Source: Utricularia gibba
Taxonomy: Eukaryota; Streptophyta; Magnoliopsida; Lamiales; Lentibulariaceae
NCBI GenBank assembly: GCA_002189035.1
Contig: NEEC01000424.1
Span: 1 to 21,397, forward strand
DNA: 21,397 nucleotides
Reading direction: 5' to 3'
Position numbers and translations under genes: made by a program. Each line of letters begins with the position of its first letter. The stretch's first letter is position 1. This document shows, one piece after another, positions 9,540 to 20,144 of the stretch. The notes below the pieces were generated by a model. That model was given only the letters and a program-made list of their open reading frames with translations, was not told the origin of the DNA and did no database searches.

Positions 9540-10068
9540 GGCTGCACCCCGAATGGTGATGCGCAATGAAATGACTATGTCGCACATCCTGGTCCACGAA
9601 GCACCTCTTCCAAACATGCAGATCCTAACTCTTCATAGCACACCATTGGGAAGCCCGATTCGAGCTCCAAGTAGTATAATTTGGAGTTCGTTTGTCCGAT
9701 AACTGTGGACATATTAAAAACAAACCACAACGAAAAGTGTCTTACGTGTCCTTCCTTGGTGGCTGCGTTTAATATTGTGCTTCTCGTTCTCGAAATTGAT
9801 GCCAAGATACACGGCAAAAGAATCAAATAGCCACTAGAGACATGGTGTATGGGAATGGTGCATCAAGAATCAGAAGTATCATGGCAACTAATTGCATCAA
9901 TCAACAGCCAAAACATATGGTGTCAAACTTCATCGGATATGCGATCAAGATGGAAAAAAGTCACATGTTACATCATGAATTTCGTGGCATCACTTATCCC
10001 AACACTATTATACTCCAGGTACGCAAAAATGTTTACTTTTAACGAATCCAGTGCACGTGTGATTTTTA
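9540..10068. repeat. Satellite unit 19 (type B-like), 529 bp
   Basis: Has GAGTTCG, GATGCCAAG, GTGTATGGG and TCATGGC with TTGCATC. It resembles unit 11 across its middle, 4244 bp upstream. Confidence 0.96.
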
Positions 10069-10600
10069 GGCTGCACCCCGAATGGTGATGCGCAATGAAA
10101 TGACTATGTCGCACATCCTGGTCCACGAAGCACCTCTTCCAAACATGCAGATCCTAACTCTTCATAGCACACCATTGGGAAGCCCGATTCGAGCTCCAAG
10201 TAGTATAATTTGGAGTTTCGTTTGTCCGATAACTGTGGACATATTAAAAACAAACCACAACGAAAAGTGTCTTACGTGTCCTTCCTTGGTGGCTGCGTTT
10301 AATATTGTGCTTCTCGTTCTCGAAATTGATGCAAACAAGATACACGCAAAAGAATCAAATAGCCACTAGAGACATGGTGTATGGGAATGGTGCATCAAGA
10401 ATCAGAAGTATCATGCAACTAATTGCATCAATCAACAGCCAAAACATATGGTGTCAAACTTCATCGGATATGCGATCAAGATGGAAAAAAGTCACATGTT
10501 ACATCATGAATTTCGTGGCATCACTTATCCCAACACTATTATACACCAGGTACGCAAAAATGTTTACTTTTAACGAATCCAGTGCACGTGTGATTTTTTA
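10069..10600. repeat. Satellite unit 20 (type C-like), 532 bp
   Basis: Consensus s2-s7 with two one-base losses, CACG-CAAAAG (about 10346) and TCATG-CAAC (about 10415). GTGTATGGG and ATACACCAGG are present, and it ends with six Ts. Confidence 0.96.
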
Positions 10601-11132
10601 GGCTGCACCCCGAATGGTGATGCGCAATGAAATGACTATGTCGCACATCCTGGTCCACGAAGCACCTCTTCCAAAACATGCAGATCCTAACTCTTCATAG
10701 CACACCATTGGGAAGCCCGATTCGAGCTCCAAGTAGTATAATTTGGAGTTCGTTTGTCCGATAACTGTGGACATATTAAAAACAAACCACAACGAAAAGT
10801 GTCTTACGTGTCCTTCCTTGGTGGCTGCGTTTAATATTGTGCTTCTCGTTCTCGAAATTGATGCAAACAAGATACACGGCAAAAGAATCAAATAGCCACT
10901 AGAGACATGGTGTAAGGGAATGGTGCATCAAGAATCAGAAGTATCATAGCAACTAATTGCATCAATCAACAGCCAAAACATATTGTGTCAAACTTCATCG
11001 GATATGCGATCAAGATGGAAAAAAGTCACATGTTACATCATGAATTTCGTGGCATCACTTATCCCAACACTATTATACTCAGGTATGCAAAAATGTTTAC
11101 TTTTAACGAATCCAGTGCACGTGTGATTTTTA
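10601..11132. repeat. Satellite unit 21, 532 bp
   Basis: Has GAGTTCG with the GCAAACAAG linker, CATATTGTGTC and ATACTCAGGTATGC. GAGTTCG, the linker and CTCAGGTATGC together recall unit 7 (type A). Confidence 0.96.
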
Positions 11133-11664
11133 GGCTGCACCCCGAATGGTGATGCGCAATGAAATGACTATGTCGCACATCCTGGTCCACGAAGCACCTC
11201 TTCCAAAACATGCAGATCCTAACTCTTCATAGCACACCATTGGGAAGCCCGATTCGAGCTCCAAGTAGTATAATTTGGAGTTTCGTTTGTCCGATAACTG
11301 TGGACATATTAAAAACAAACCACAACGAAAAGTGTCTTACGTGTCCTTCCTTGGTGGCTGCGTTTAATATTGTGCTTCTCGTTCTCGAAATTGATGCAAA
11401 CAAGATACACGGCAAAAGAATCAAATAGCCACTAGAGACATGTGTAAGGGAATGGTGCATCAAGAATCAGAAGTATCATAGCAACTAATTGCATCAATCA
11501 ACAGCCAAAACATATGGTGTCAAACTTCATCGGATATGCGATCAAGATGGAAAAAAGTCACATGTTACATCATGAATTTCGTGGCATCACTTATCCCAAC
11601 ACTATTATACTCCAGGTACGCAAAAATGTTTACTTTTAACGAATCCAGTGCACGTGTGATTTTA
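11133..11664. repeat. Satellite unit 22, 532 bp, close to consensus (reference for offsets)
   Basis: Matches the common state at all listed sites except CATGTGTAAGGG (one G lost) and only four Ts before AGG. By count it has 219 G or C of 532 (41%) and 19 CpG. Confidence 0.97.
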
Positions 11665-12191
11665 GGCTGCACCCCGAATGGTGATGCGCAATGAAATGAC
11701 TATGTCGCACATCCTGGTCCACGAAGCACCTCTTCCAAAACATGCAGATCCTAACTCTTCATAGCACACCATTGGGAAGCCCGATTCGAGCTCCAAGTAG
11801 TATAATTTGGAGTTCGTTTGTCCCATAACTTGGACATATTAAAAACAAACCACAACGAAAAGTGTCTTACGTGTCCTTCCTTGGTGGCTGCGTTTAATAT
11901 TGTGCTTCTCGTTCTCGAAATTGATGCAAAGATACACGGCAAAAGAATCAAATAGCCACTAGAGACATGGTGTAAGGGAATGGTGCATCAAGAATCAGAA
12001 GTATCATAGCAACTAATTGCATCAATCAACAGCCAAAACATATTGTCAAACTTCATCGGATATGCGATCAAGATGGAAAAAAGTCACATGTTACATCATG
12101 AATTTCGTGGCATCACTTATCCCAACACTATTATACTCCAGGTACGCAAAAATGTTTACTTTTAACGAATCCAGTGCACGTGTGATTTTTA
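11665..12191. repeat. Satellite unit 23, 527 bp
   Basis: Has GAGTTCG, GTCCCAT, ACTTGG, linker GCAAAG, and CATATTGTC with two bases lost at about 12043-12045. Confidence 0.96.
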
Positions 12192-12722
12192 GGCTGCACC
12201 CCGAATGGTGATGCGCAATGAAATGACTATGTCGCACATCCTGGTCACGAAGCACCTCTTCCAAAACATGCAGATCCTAACTCTTCATAGCACACCATTG
12301 GGAAGCCCGATTCGAGCTCCAAGTAGTATAATTTGGAGTTTCGTTTGTCCGATAACTGTGGACATATTAAAAACAAACCACAACGAAAAGTGTCTTACGT
12401 GTCCTTCCTTGGTGGCTGCGTTTAATATGTGCTTCTCGTTCTCGAAATTGATGCAAACAAGATACACGGCAAAAGAATCAAATAGCCACTAGAGACATGG
12501 TGTAAGGGAATGGTGCATCAAGAATCAGAAGTATCATAGCAACTAATTGCATCAATCAACAGCCAAAACATATGTGTCAAACTTCATCGGATATGCGATC
12601 AAGATGGAAAAAAGTCACATGTTACATCATGAATTTCGTGGCATCACTTATCCCAACACTATTATACTCCAGGTACGCAAAAATGTTTACTTTTAACGAA
12701 TCCAGTGCACGTGTGATTTTTA
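12192..12722. repeat. Satellite unit 24 (type C-like), 531 bp
   Basis: Shares GGTCACG and CATATGTGTC with unit 9; also has AATATG. The next unit shares a rare deletion with unit 10, so units 24-25 look like a relocated copy of units 9-10. Confidence 0.96.
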
Positions 12723-13244
12723 GGCTGCACCCCGAATGGTGATGCGCAATGAAATGACTAGTCGCACATCCTGGTCCACGAAGCACCTCTTCCAAAACAT
12801 GCAGATCCTAACTCTTCATAGCACACCATTGGGAAGCCCTATTCGTGCTCCAAGTAGTATAATTTGGAGTTCGTTTGTCCCATAACTGTGGACATATTAA
12901 AAACAAACCACAACGAAAAGTGTCTTACGTGTCCTTCCTTGGTGGCTGCGTTTAATAATGTGCTTCTCGTTCTCGAAATTGATGCAAAGATACACGGCAA
13001 AAGAATCAAATAGCCTAGAGACATGGTGTAAGGGAATGGTGCATCAAGAATCAGAAGTATCATAGCAACTAATTGCATCAATCAACAGCCAAAAAATAGT
13101 CAAACTTCATCGGATATGCGATCAAGATGGAAAAAAGTCACATGTTACATCATGAATTTCGTGGCATCACTTATCCCAACACTATTATACTCAGGTACGC
13201 AAAAATGTTTATTTTTAACGAATCCAGTGCACGTGTGATTTTTA
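12723..13244. repeat. Satellite unit 25 (type A/B mosaic), 522 bp
   Basis: ACTAG-TCGC matches unit 4, TATTCGTG with GTCCCAT matches unit 5, and CCAAAAAATAGTC resembles unit 10. AGCCTAGAG has lost three bases at about 13014, and GTTTATTTTTAAC is a partial A-type tail. It combines marks seen separately in the left end. Confidence 0.96.
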
Positions 13245-13773
13245 GGCTGCACCCCGAATGGTGATGCGCAATGAAATGACTATGTCGCACATCCTGGTCC
13301 ACGAAGCACCTCTTCCAAAACATGCAGATCCTAACTCTTCATAGCACACCATTGGGAAGCCCTATTCGAGCTCCAAGTAGTATAATTTGGAGTTCGTTTG
13401 TCCCATAACTGTGGACATATTAAAAACAAACCACAACGAAAAGTGTCTTACGTGTCCTTCCTTGGTGGCTGCGTTTAATATTGTGCTTCTCGTTCTCGAA
13501 ATTGATGCAAAGATACACGGCAAAAGAATCAAATAGCCACTAGAGACATGGTGTAGGGAATGGTGCATCAAGAATCAGAAGTATCATAGCAACTAATTGC
13601 ATCAATCAACAGCCAAAACATATGGTGTCAAACTTCATCGGATATGCGATCAAGATGGAAAAAAGTCACATGTTACATCATGAATTTCGTGGCATCACTT
13701 ATCCCAACACTATTATACTCCAGGTACGCAAAAATGTTTACTTTTAACGAATCCAGTGCACGTGTGATTTTTA
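13245..13773. repeat. Satellite unit 26 (type B-like), 529 bp
   Basis: Has TATTCGAG, GAGTTCG, GTCCCAT, linker GCAAAG and GTGTAGGG; best matched to unit 14. Confidence 0.96.
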
Positions 13774-14305
13774 GGCTGCACCCCGAATGGTGATGCGCAA
13801 TGAAATGACTATGTCGCACATCCTGGTCCACGAAGCACCTCTTCCAAAACATGCAGATCCTAACTCTTCATAGCACACCATTGGGAAGCCCGATTCGAGC
13901 TCCAAGTAGTATAATTTGGAGTTTCGTTTGTCCGATAACTGTGGACATATTAAAAACAAACCACAACGAAAAGTGTCTTACGTGTCCTTCCTTGGTGGCT
14001 GCGTTTAATATTGTGCTTCTCGTTCTCGAAATTGATGCAACAAGATACACGGCAAAAGAATCAAATAGCCACTAGAGACATGGTGTAAGGGAATGGTGCA
14101 TCAAGAATCAGAAGTATCATAGCAACTAATTGCATCAATCAACAGCCAAAACATATGGTGTCAAACTTCATCGGATATGCGATCAAGATGGAAAAAAGTC
14201 ACATGTTACATCATGAATTTCGTGGCATCACTTATCCCAACACTATTATACTCCAGGTACGCAAAAATGTTTACTTTTAACGAATCCAGTGCACGTGTGA
14301 TTTTC
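13774..14305. repeat. Satellite unit 27 (type C-like), 532 bp
   Basis: Consensus apart from the rare GCAACAAG linker shared with unit 15, and a unit end of GATTTTCGG instead of GATTTTTAGG, which creates an extra CpG. Confidence 0.96.
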
Positions 14306-14836
14306 GGCTGCACCCCGAATGGTGATGCGCAATGAAATGACTATGTCGCACATCCTGGTCCACGAAGCACCTCTTCCAAAACATGCAGATCCTAACTCTT
14401 CATAGCACACCATTGGAAGCCCTATTCGAGCTCCAAGTAGTATAATTTGGAGTTCGTTTGTCCCATAACTTTGGACATATTAAAAACAAACCACAACGAA
14501 AAGTGTCTTACGTGTCCTTCCTTGGTGGCTGCGTTTAATAATGTGCTTCTCGTTCTCGAAATTGATGCAAATGGGATACACGGCAAAAGAATCAAATAGC
14601 CACTAGAGACATGTGTAAGGAATGGTGCATCAAGAATCAGAAGTATCATAGCAACTAATTGAATCAATCAACAGCCAAAACATATGGTGTCAAACTTCAT
14701 CGGATATGCGATCAAGATGGAAAAAAAGTCACATGTTACATCATGAATTTCGTGGCATCACTTATCCCAACACTATTATACTCAGGTACGCAAAAAATGT
14801 TTACTTTTAACGAATCCAGTGCACGTGTGATTTTTA
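14306..14836. repeat. Satellite unit 28, 531 bp
   Basis: Has TTGG-AAGCC, TATTCGAG, GAGTTCG, GTCCCAT, ACTTTGG, AATAATG, GCAAATGGGATAC, CATGTGTAAGG-AATGG, TTGAATC, seven As in GAAAAAAAGTC, and CAAAAAATG. The ATGG linker is shared only with units 3 and 29. Confidence 0.96.
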
Positions 14837-15367
14837 GGCTGCACCCCGAATGGTGATGCGCAATGAAATGACTAGGTCGCACATCCTGGTCCACGAAGCA
14901 CCTCTTCCAAAACATGCAGATGCTAACTCTTCATAGCACACCATTGGGAAGCCCTATTCGTGCTCCAAGTAGTATAATTTGGAGTTACGTTTGTCCCATA
15001 ACTTTGGACATATTAAAAACAAACCACAACGAAAAGTGTCTTACGCGTCCTTCCTTGGTGGCTGCGTTTAATAATGTGCTTCTCGTTCTCGAAATTGATG
15101 CAAATGGGATACACGGCAAAAGAATCAAATAACCACTAGAGACATGTGTAAGGAATGGTGCATCAAGAATCAGAATATCATAGCAACTAATTGCATCAAT
15201 CAACTGCCAAAACATATGGTGTCAAACTTCATCGGATATGCGATCAAGATGGAAAAAAGTCACATGTTACATCATGAATTTCGTGGCATCACTTATCCCA
15301 ACACTATTATACACCAGGTACGCAAAAATGTTTACTTTTAACGAATCCAGTGCACGTGTGATTTTTA
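14837..15367. repeat. Satellite unit 29 (left-end-type), 531 bp
   Basis: Has ACTAGGTCGC, AGATGCTAAC, TATTCGTG, GAGTTACG, GTCCCAT, ACTTTGG, ACGCGTCC at 15043, GCAAATGGGATAC, AAATAACC, CAGAATATC (two bases lost), AACTGCC and ATACACCAGG. It joins marks of units 1, 2 and 3 in one copy, and is the most diverged copy outside the first four. Confidence 0.96.
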
Positions 15368-15899
15368 GGCTGCACCCCGAATGGTGATGCGCAATGAAAT
15401 GACTATGTCGCACATCCTGGTCACGAAGCACCTCTTCCAAAACATGCAGATCCTAACTCTTCATAGCACACCATTGGGAAGCCCGATTCGAGCTCCAAGT
15501 AGTATAATTTGGAGTTTCGTTTGTCCATAACTGTGGACATATTAAAAACAAACCACAACGAAAAGTGTCTTACGTGTCCTTCCTTGGTGGCTGCGTTTAA
15601 TATTGTGCTTCTCGTTCTCGAAATTGATGCAAAACAAGATACACGGCAAAAGAATCAAATAGCCACTAGAGACATGGTGTAAGGAATGGTGCATCAAGAA
15701 TCAGAAGTATCATAGCAACTAATTGCATCAATCAACAGCCAAAACATATTGTGTCAAACTTCATCGGATATGCGATCAAGATGGAAAAAAGTCACATGTT
15801 ACATCATGAATTTCGTGGCATCACTTATCCCAACACTATTATACTCCAGGTACGCAAAAATGTTTACTTTTAACGAATCCAGTGCACGTGTGATTTTTC
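15368..15899. repeat. Satellite unit 30 (type C-like), 532 bp
   Basis: Has GGTCACG (as in units 9, 24 and 36), GTCC-ATAAC, GCAAAACAAG, GTGTAAGG-AATGG, CATATTGTGTC and the unit end TTTTTCGG, which resembles the end of unit 27. Confidence 0.96.
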
Positions 15900-16428
15900 G
15901 GCTGCACCCCGAATGGTGATGCGCAATGAAATGACTAGGTCGCACATCCTGGTCCACGAAGCACCTCTTCCAAAACATGCAGATCCTAACTCTTCATAGC
16001 ACACCATTGGGAAGCCCGATTCGAGCTCCAAGTAGTATAATTTGGAGTTTCGTTTGTCCGATAACTGTGGACATATTAAAAACAAACCACAACGAAAAGT
16101 GTCTTACGTGTCCTTCCTTGGTGGCTGCGTTTAATATTGTGCTTCTCGTTCTCGAAATTGATGCAAAAGATACACGGCAAAAGAATCAAAACCACTAGAG
16201 ACATGGTGTATGGGAATGGTGCATCAAGAATCAGAAGTATCATAGCAACTAATTGCATCAATCAACAGCCAAAACATATGGTGTCAAACTTCATCGGATA
16301 TGCGATCAAGATGGAAAAAAGTCACATGTTACATCATGAATTTCGTGGCATCACTTATCCCAACACTGGTATACTCAGGTACGCAAAAATGTTTACTTTT
16401 AACGAATCCAGTGCACGTGTGATTTTTA
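15900..16428. repeat. Satellite unit 31, 529 bp
   Basis: Has ACTAGGTCGC, linker GCAAAAG, AATCAAAACCAC (TAG lost at about 16190), GTGTATGGG and ACTGGTATACTCAGG. Unit 37, exactly 3186 bp downstream, has the same linker, ACTAGGTCGC, GTGTATGGG and a related ACTG junction. Confidence 0.96.
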
Positions 16429-16960
16429 GGCTGCACCCGAATGGTGATGCGCAATGAAATGACTAGGTCGCACATCCTGGTCCACGAAGCACCTCTTCCA
16501 AAACATGCAGATCCTAACTCTTCATAGCACACCATTGGGAAGCCCGATTCGAGCTCCAAGTAGTATAATTTGGAGTTTCGTTTGTCCCATAACTGTGGAC
16601 ATATTAAAAACAAACCACAACGAAAAGTGTCTTACGTGTCCTTCCTTGGTGGCTGCGTTTAATATTGTGCTTCTCGTTCTCGAAATTGATGCAAACAAGA
16701 TACACGGCAAAAGAATCAAATAGCCACTAGAGACATGTGTAAGGGAATGGTGCATCAAGAATCAGAAGTATCATAGCAACTAATTGCATCAATCAACAGC
16801 CAAAACATATGGTGTCAAACTTCATCGGATATGCGATCAAGATGGAAAAAAGTCACATGTTACATCATGAATTTCGTGGCATCACTTATCCCAACACTAT
16901 TATACACCAGGTACGCAAAAATGTTTACTTTTAACGAATCCAGTGCACGTGTGATTTTTA
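16429..16960. repeat. Satellite unit 32, 532 bp
   Basis: Starts GCACCCG (one C fewer, as in units 1, 4 and 41). It has ACTAGGTCGC, GTCCCAT, CATGTGTAAGGG and ATACACCAGG. Confidence 0.96.
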
Positions 16961-17490
16961 GGCTGCACCCCGAATGGTGATGCGCAATGAAATGACTATG
17001 TCGCACATCCTGGTCCACGAAGCACCTCTTCCAAAACATGCAGATCCTAACTCTTCATAGCACACCATTGGGAAGCCCGATTCGAGCTCCAAGTAGTATA
17101 ATTTGGAGTTTCGTTTGTCCGATAACTGTGGACATATTAAAAACAAACCACAACGAAAAGTGTCTTACGTGTCCTTCCTTGGTGGCTGCGTTTAATATTG
17201 TGCTTCTCGTTCTCGAAATTGATGCAAAGATACACGGCAAAAGAATCAAATAGCCACTAGAGACATGGTGTATGGGAATGGTGCATCAAGAATCAGAAGT
17301 ATCATAGCAACTAATTGAATCAATCAACAGCCAAAACATATGGTGTCAAACTTCATCGGATATGCGATCAAGATGGAAAAAAGTCACATGTTACATCATG
17401 AATTTCGTGGCATCACTTATCCCAACACTGTTTATACTCAGGTACGCAAAATGTTTACTTTTAACGAATCCAGTGCACGTGTGATTTTTA
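16961..17490. repeat. Satellite unit 33, 530 bp
   Basis: The first of six consecutive TTGAATC units. It has linker GCAAAG, GTGTATGGG, and ACTGTTTATACTCAGG followed by a shortened CGCAAAATG. Confidence 0.96.
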
Positions 17491-18023
17491 GGCTGCACCC
17501 CGAATGGTGATGCGCAATGAAATGACTAGGTCGCACATCCTGGTCCACGAAGCACCTCTTCCAAAACATGCAGATCCTAACTCTTCATAGCACACCATTG
17601 GGAAGCCCGATTCGAGCTCCAAGTAGTATAATTTGGAGTTTCGTTTGTCCGATAACTGTGGACATATTAAAAACAAACCACAACGAAAAGTGTCTTACGT
17701 GTCCTTCCTTGGTGGCTGCGTTTAATATTGTGCTTCTCGTTCTCGAAATTGATGCAAACAAGATACACGGCAAAAGAATCAAATAGCCACTAGAGACATG
17801 GTGTAGGGAATGGTGCATCAAGAATCAGAAGTATCATGGCAACTAATTGAATCAATCAACAGCCAAAACATATGGTGTCAAACTTCATCGGATATGCGAT
17901 CAAGATGGAAAAAAGTCACATGTTACATCATGAATTTCGTGGCATCACTTATCCCAACACTATTATACTCCAGGTACGCAAAAATGTTTACTTTTAACGA
18001 ATCCAGTGCACGTGTGATTTTTA
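17491..18023. repeat. Satellite unit 34, 533 bp
   Basis: Has ACTAGGTCGC, GTGTAGGG, TCATGGC and TTGAATC; otherwise consensus. Confidence 0.96.
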
Positions 18024-18553
18024 GGCTGCACCCCGAATGGTGATGCGCAATGAAATGACTAGGTCGCACATCCTGGTCCACGAAGCACCTCTTCCAAAAC
18101 ATGCAGATCCTAACTCTTCATAGCACACCATTGGGAAGCCCGATTCGAGCTCCAAGTAGTATAATTTGGAGTTTCGTTTGTCCATAACTGTGGACATATT
18201 AAAAACAAACCACAACGAAAAGTGTCTTACGTGTCCTTCCTTGGTGGCTGCGTTTAATATTGTGCTTCTCGTTCTCGAAATTGATGCAAACAAGATACAC
18301 GGCAAAAGAATCAAATAGCCACTAGAGACATGGTGTAGGGAATGGTGCATCAAGAATCAGAAGTATCATAGCAACTAATTGAATCAATCAACAGCCAAAA
18401 TATGGTGTCAAACTTCATCGGATATGCGATCAAGATGGAAAAAAGTCACATGTTACATCATGAATTTCGTGGCATCACTTATCCCAACACTATTATACTC
18501 CAGGTACGCAAAAATGTTTACTTTTAACGAATCCAGTGCACGTGTGATTTTTA
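18024..18553. repeat. Satellite unit 35, 530 bp
   Basis: Has ACTAGGTCGC, GTCC-ATAAC, GTGTAGGG, TTGAATC and CCAAAA-TATGG. It is very similar to the preceding unit, so a recent tandem copy is plausible. Confidence 0.96.
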
Positions 18554-19085
18554 GGCTGCACCCCGAATGGTGATGCGCAATGAAATGACTAGGTCGCACA
18601 TCCTGGTCACGAAGCACCTCTTCCAAAACATGCAGATCCTAACTCTTCATAGCACACCATTGGGAAGCCCGATTCGAGCTCCAAGTAGTATAATTTGGAG
18701 TTTCGTTTGTCCGATAACTGTGGACATATTAAAAACAAACCACAACGAAAAGTGTCTTACGTGTCCTTCCTTGGTGGCTGCGTTTAATATTGTGCTTCTC
18801 GTTCTCGAAATTGATGCAAACAAGATACACGGCAAAAGAATCAAATAGCCACTAGAGACATGGTGTATGGGAATGGTGCATCAAGAATCAGAAGTATCAT
18901 AGCAACTAATTGAATCAATCAACAGCCAAAACATATGGTGTCAAACTTCATCGGATATGCGATCAAGATGGAAAAAAGTCACATGTTACATCATGAATTT
19001 CGTGGCATCACTTATCCCAACACTATTTATACCAGGTACGCAAAAATGTTTACTTTTAACGAATCCAGTGCACGTGTGATTTTTA
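18554..19085. repeat. Satellite unit 36 (type C-like), 532 bp
   Basis: Has ACTAGGTCGC, GGTCACG, GTGTATGGG, TTGAATC and ACTATTTATACCAGG. The GGTCACG loss is shared with unit 30, 3186 bp upstream. Confidence 0.96.
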
Positions 19086-19614
19086 GGCTGCACCCCGAAT
19101 GGTGATGCGCAATGAAATGACTAGGTCGCACATCCTGGTCCACGAAGCACCTCTTCCAAAACATGCAGATCCTAACTCTTCATAGCACACCATTGGGAAG
19201 CCCGATTCGAGCTCCAAGTAGTATAATTTGGAGTTTCGTTTGTCCGATAACTGTGGACATATTAAAAACAAACCACAACGAAAAGTGTCTTACGTGTCCT
19301 TCCTTGGTGGCTGCGTTTAATATTGTGCTTCTCGTTCTCGAAATTGATGCAAAAGATACACGGCAAAAGAATCAAATAGCCACTAGAGACATGGTGTATG
19401 GGAATGGTGCATCAAGAATCAGAAGTATCATAGCAACTAATTGAATCAATCAACAGCCAAAACATATGGTGTCAAACTTCATCGGATATGCGATCAAGAT
19501 GGAAAAAAGTCACATGTTACATCATGAATTTCGTGGCATCACTTATCCCAACACTGTTTATACTCAGGTACGCAAAAATTTTTTTTAACGAATCCAGTGC
19601 ACGTGTGATTTTTA
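19086..19614. repeat. Satellite unit 37, 529 bp
   Basis: Has ACTAGGTCGC, linker GCAAAAG, GTGTATGGG, TTGAATC, ACTGTTTATACTCAGG, and a tail where GCAAAAATTTTTTTTAACG replaces GCAAAAATG-TTTACTTTTAACG. The T-run tail recalls unit 10. Confidence 0.96.
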
Positions 19615-20144
19615 GGCTGCACCCCGAATGGTGATGCGCAATGAAATGACTAGGTCGCACATCCTGGTCCACGAAGCACCTCTTCCAAAACATGCAGATG
19701 CTAACTCTTCATAGCACACCATTGGGAAGCCCTATTCGAGCTCCAAGTAGTATAATTTGGAGTTTCGTTTGTCCCATAACTGTGGACATATTAAAAACAA
19801 ACCACAACGAAAAGTGTCTTACGTGTCCTTCCTTGGTGGCTGCGTTTAATAATGTGCTTCTCGTTCTCGAAATTGATGCAAAGATACACGGCAAAAGAAT
19901 CAAATAGCCACTAGAGACATGGTGTAAGGAATGGTGCATCAAGAATCAGAAGTATCATAGCAACTAATTGAATCAATCAACAGCCAAAACATATGGTGTC
20001 AAACTTCATCGGATATGCGATCAAGATGGAAAAAAGTCACATGTTACATCATGAATTTCGTGGCATCACTTATCCCAACACTATTATACTCCAGGTACGC
20101 AAAAATGTTTACTTTTAACGAATCCAGTGCACGTGTGATTTTTA
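19615..20144. repeat. Satellite unit 38, 530 bp
   Basis: Has ACTAGGTCGC, AGATGCTAAC (otherwise only in unit 29), TATTCGAG, GTCCCAT, AATAATG, linker GCAAAG, GTGTAAGG-AATGG and TTGAATC. It is the last TTGAATC unit. Confidence 0.96.

Noticed and set aside
18021-18353. Minus-strand open frame of 110 codons, the longest seen, and many 60-110 codon frames on both strands
   Set aside because: They recur at the same offset in each unit, overlap open frames on the other strand, and change length or frame with ordinary one-base indels. No domain, signal or codon pattern is visible. They are chance frames in a satellite.
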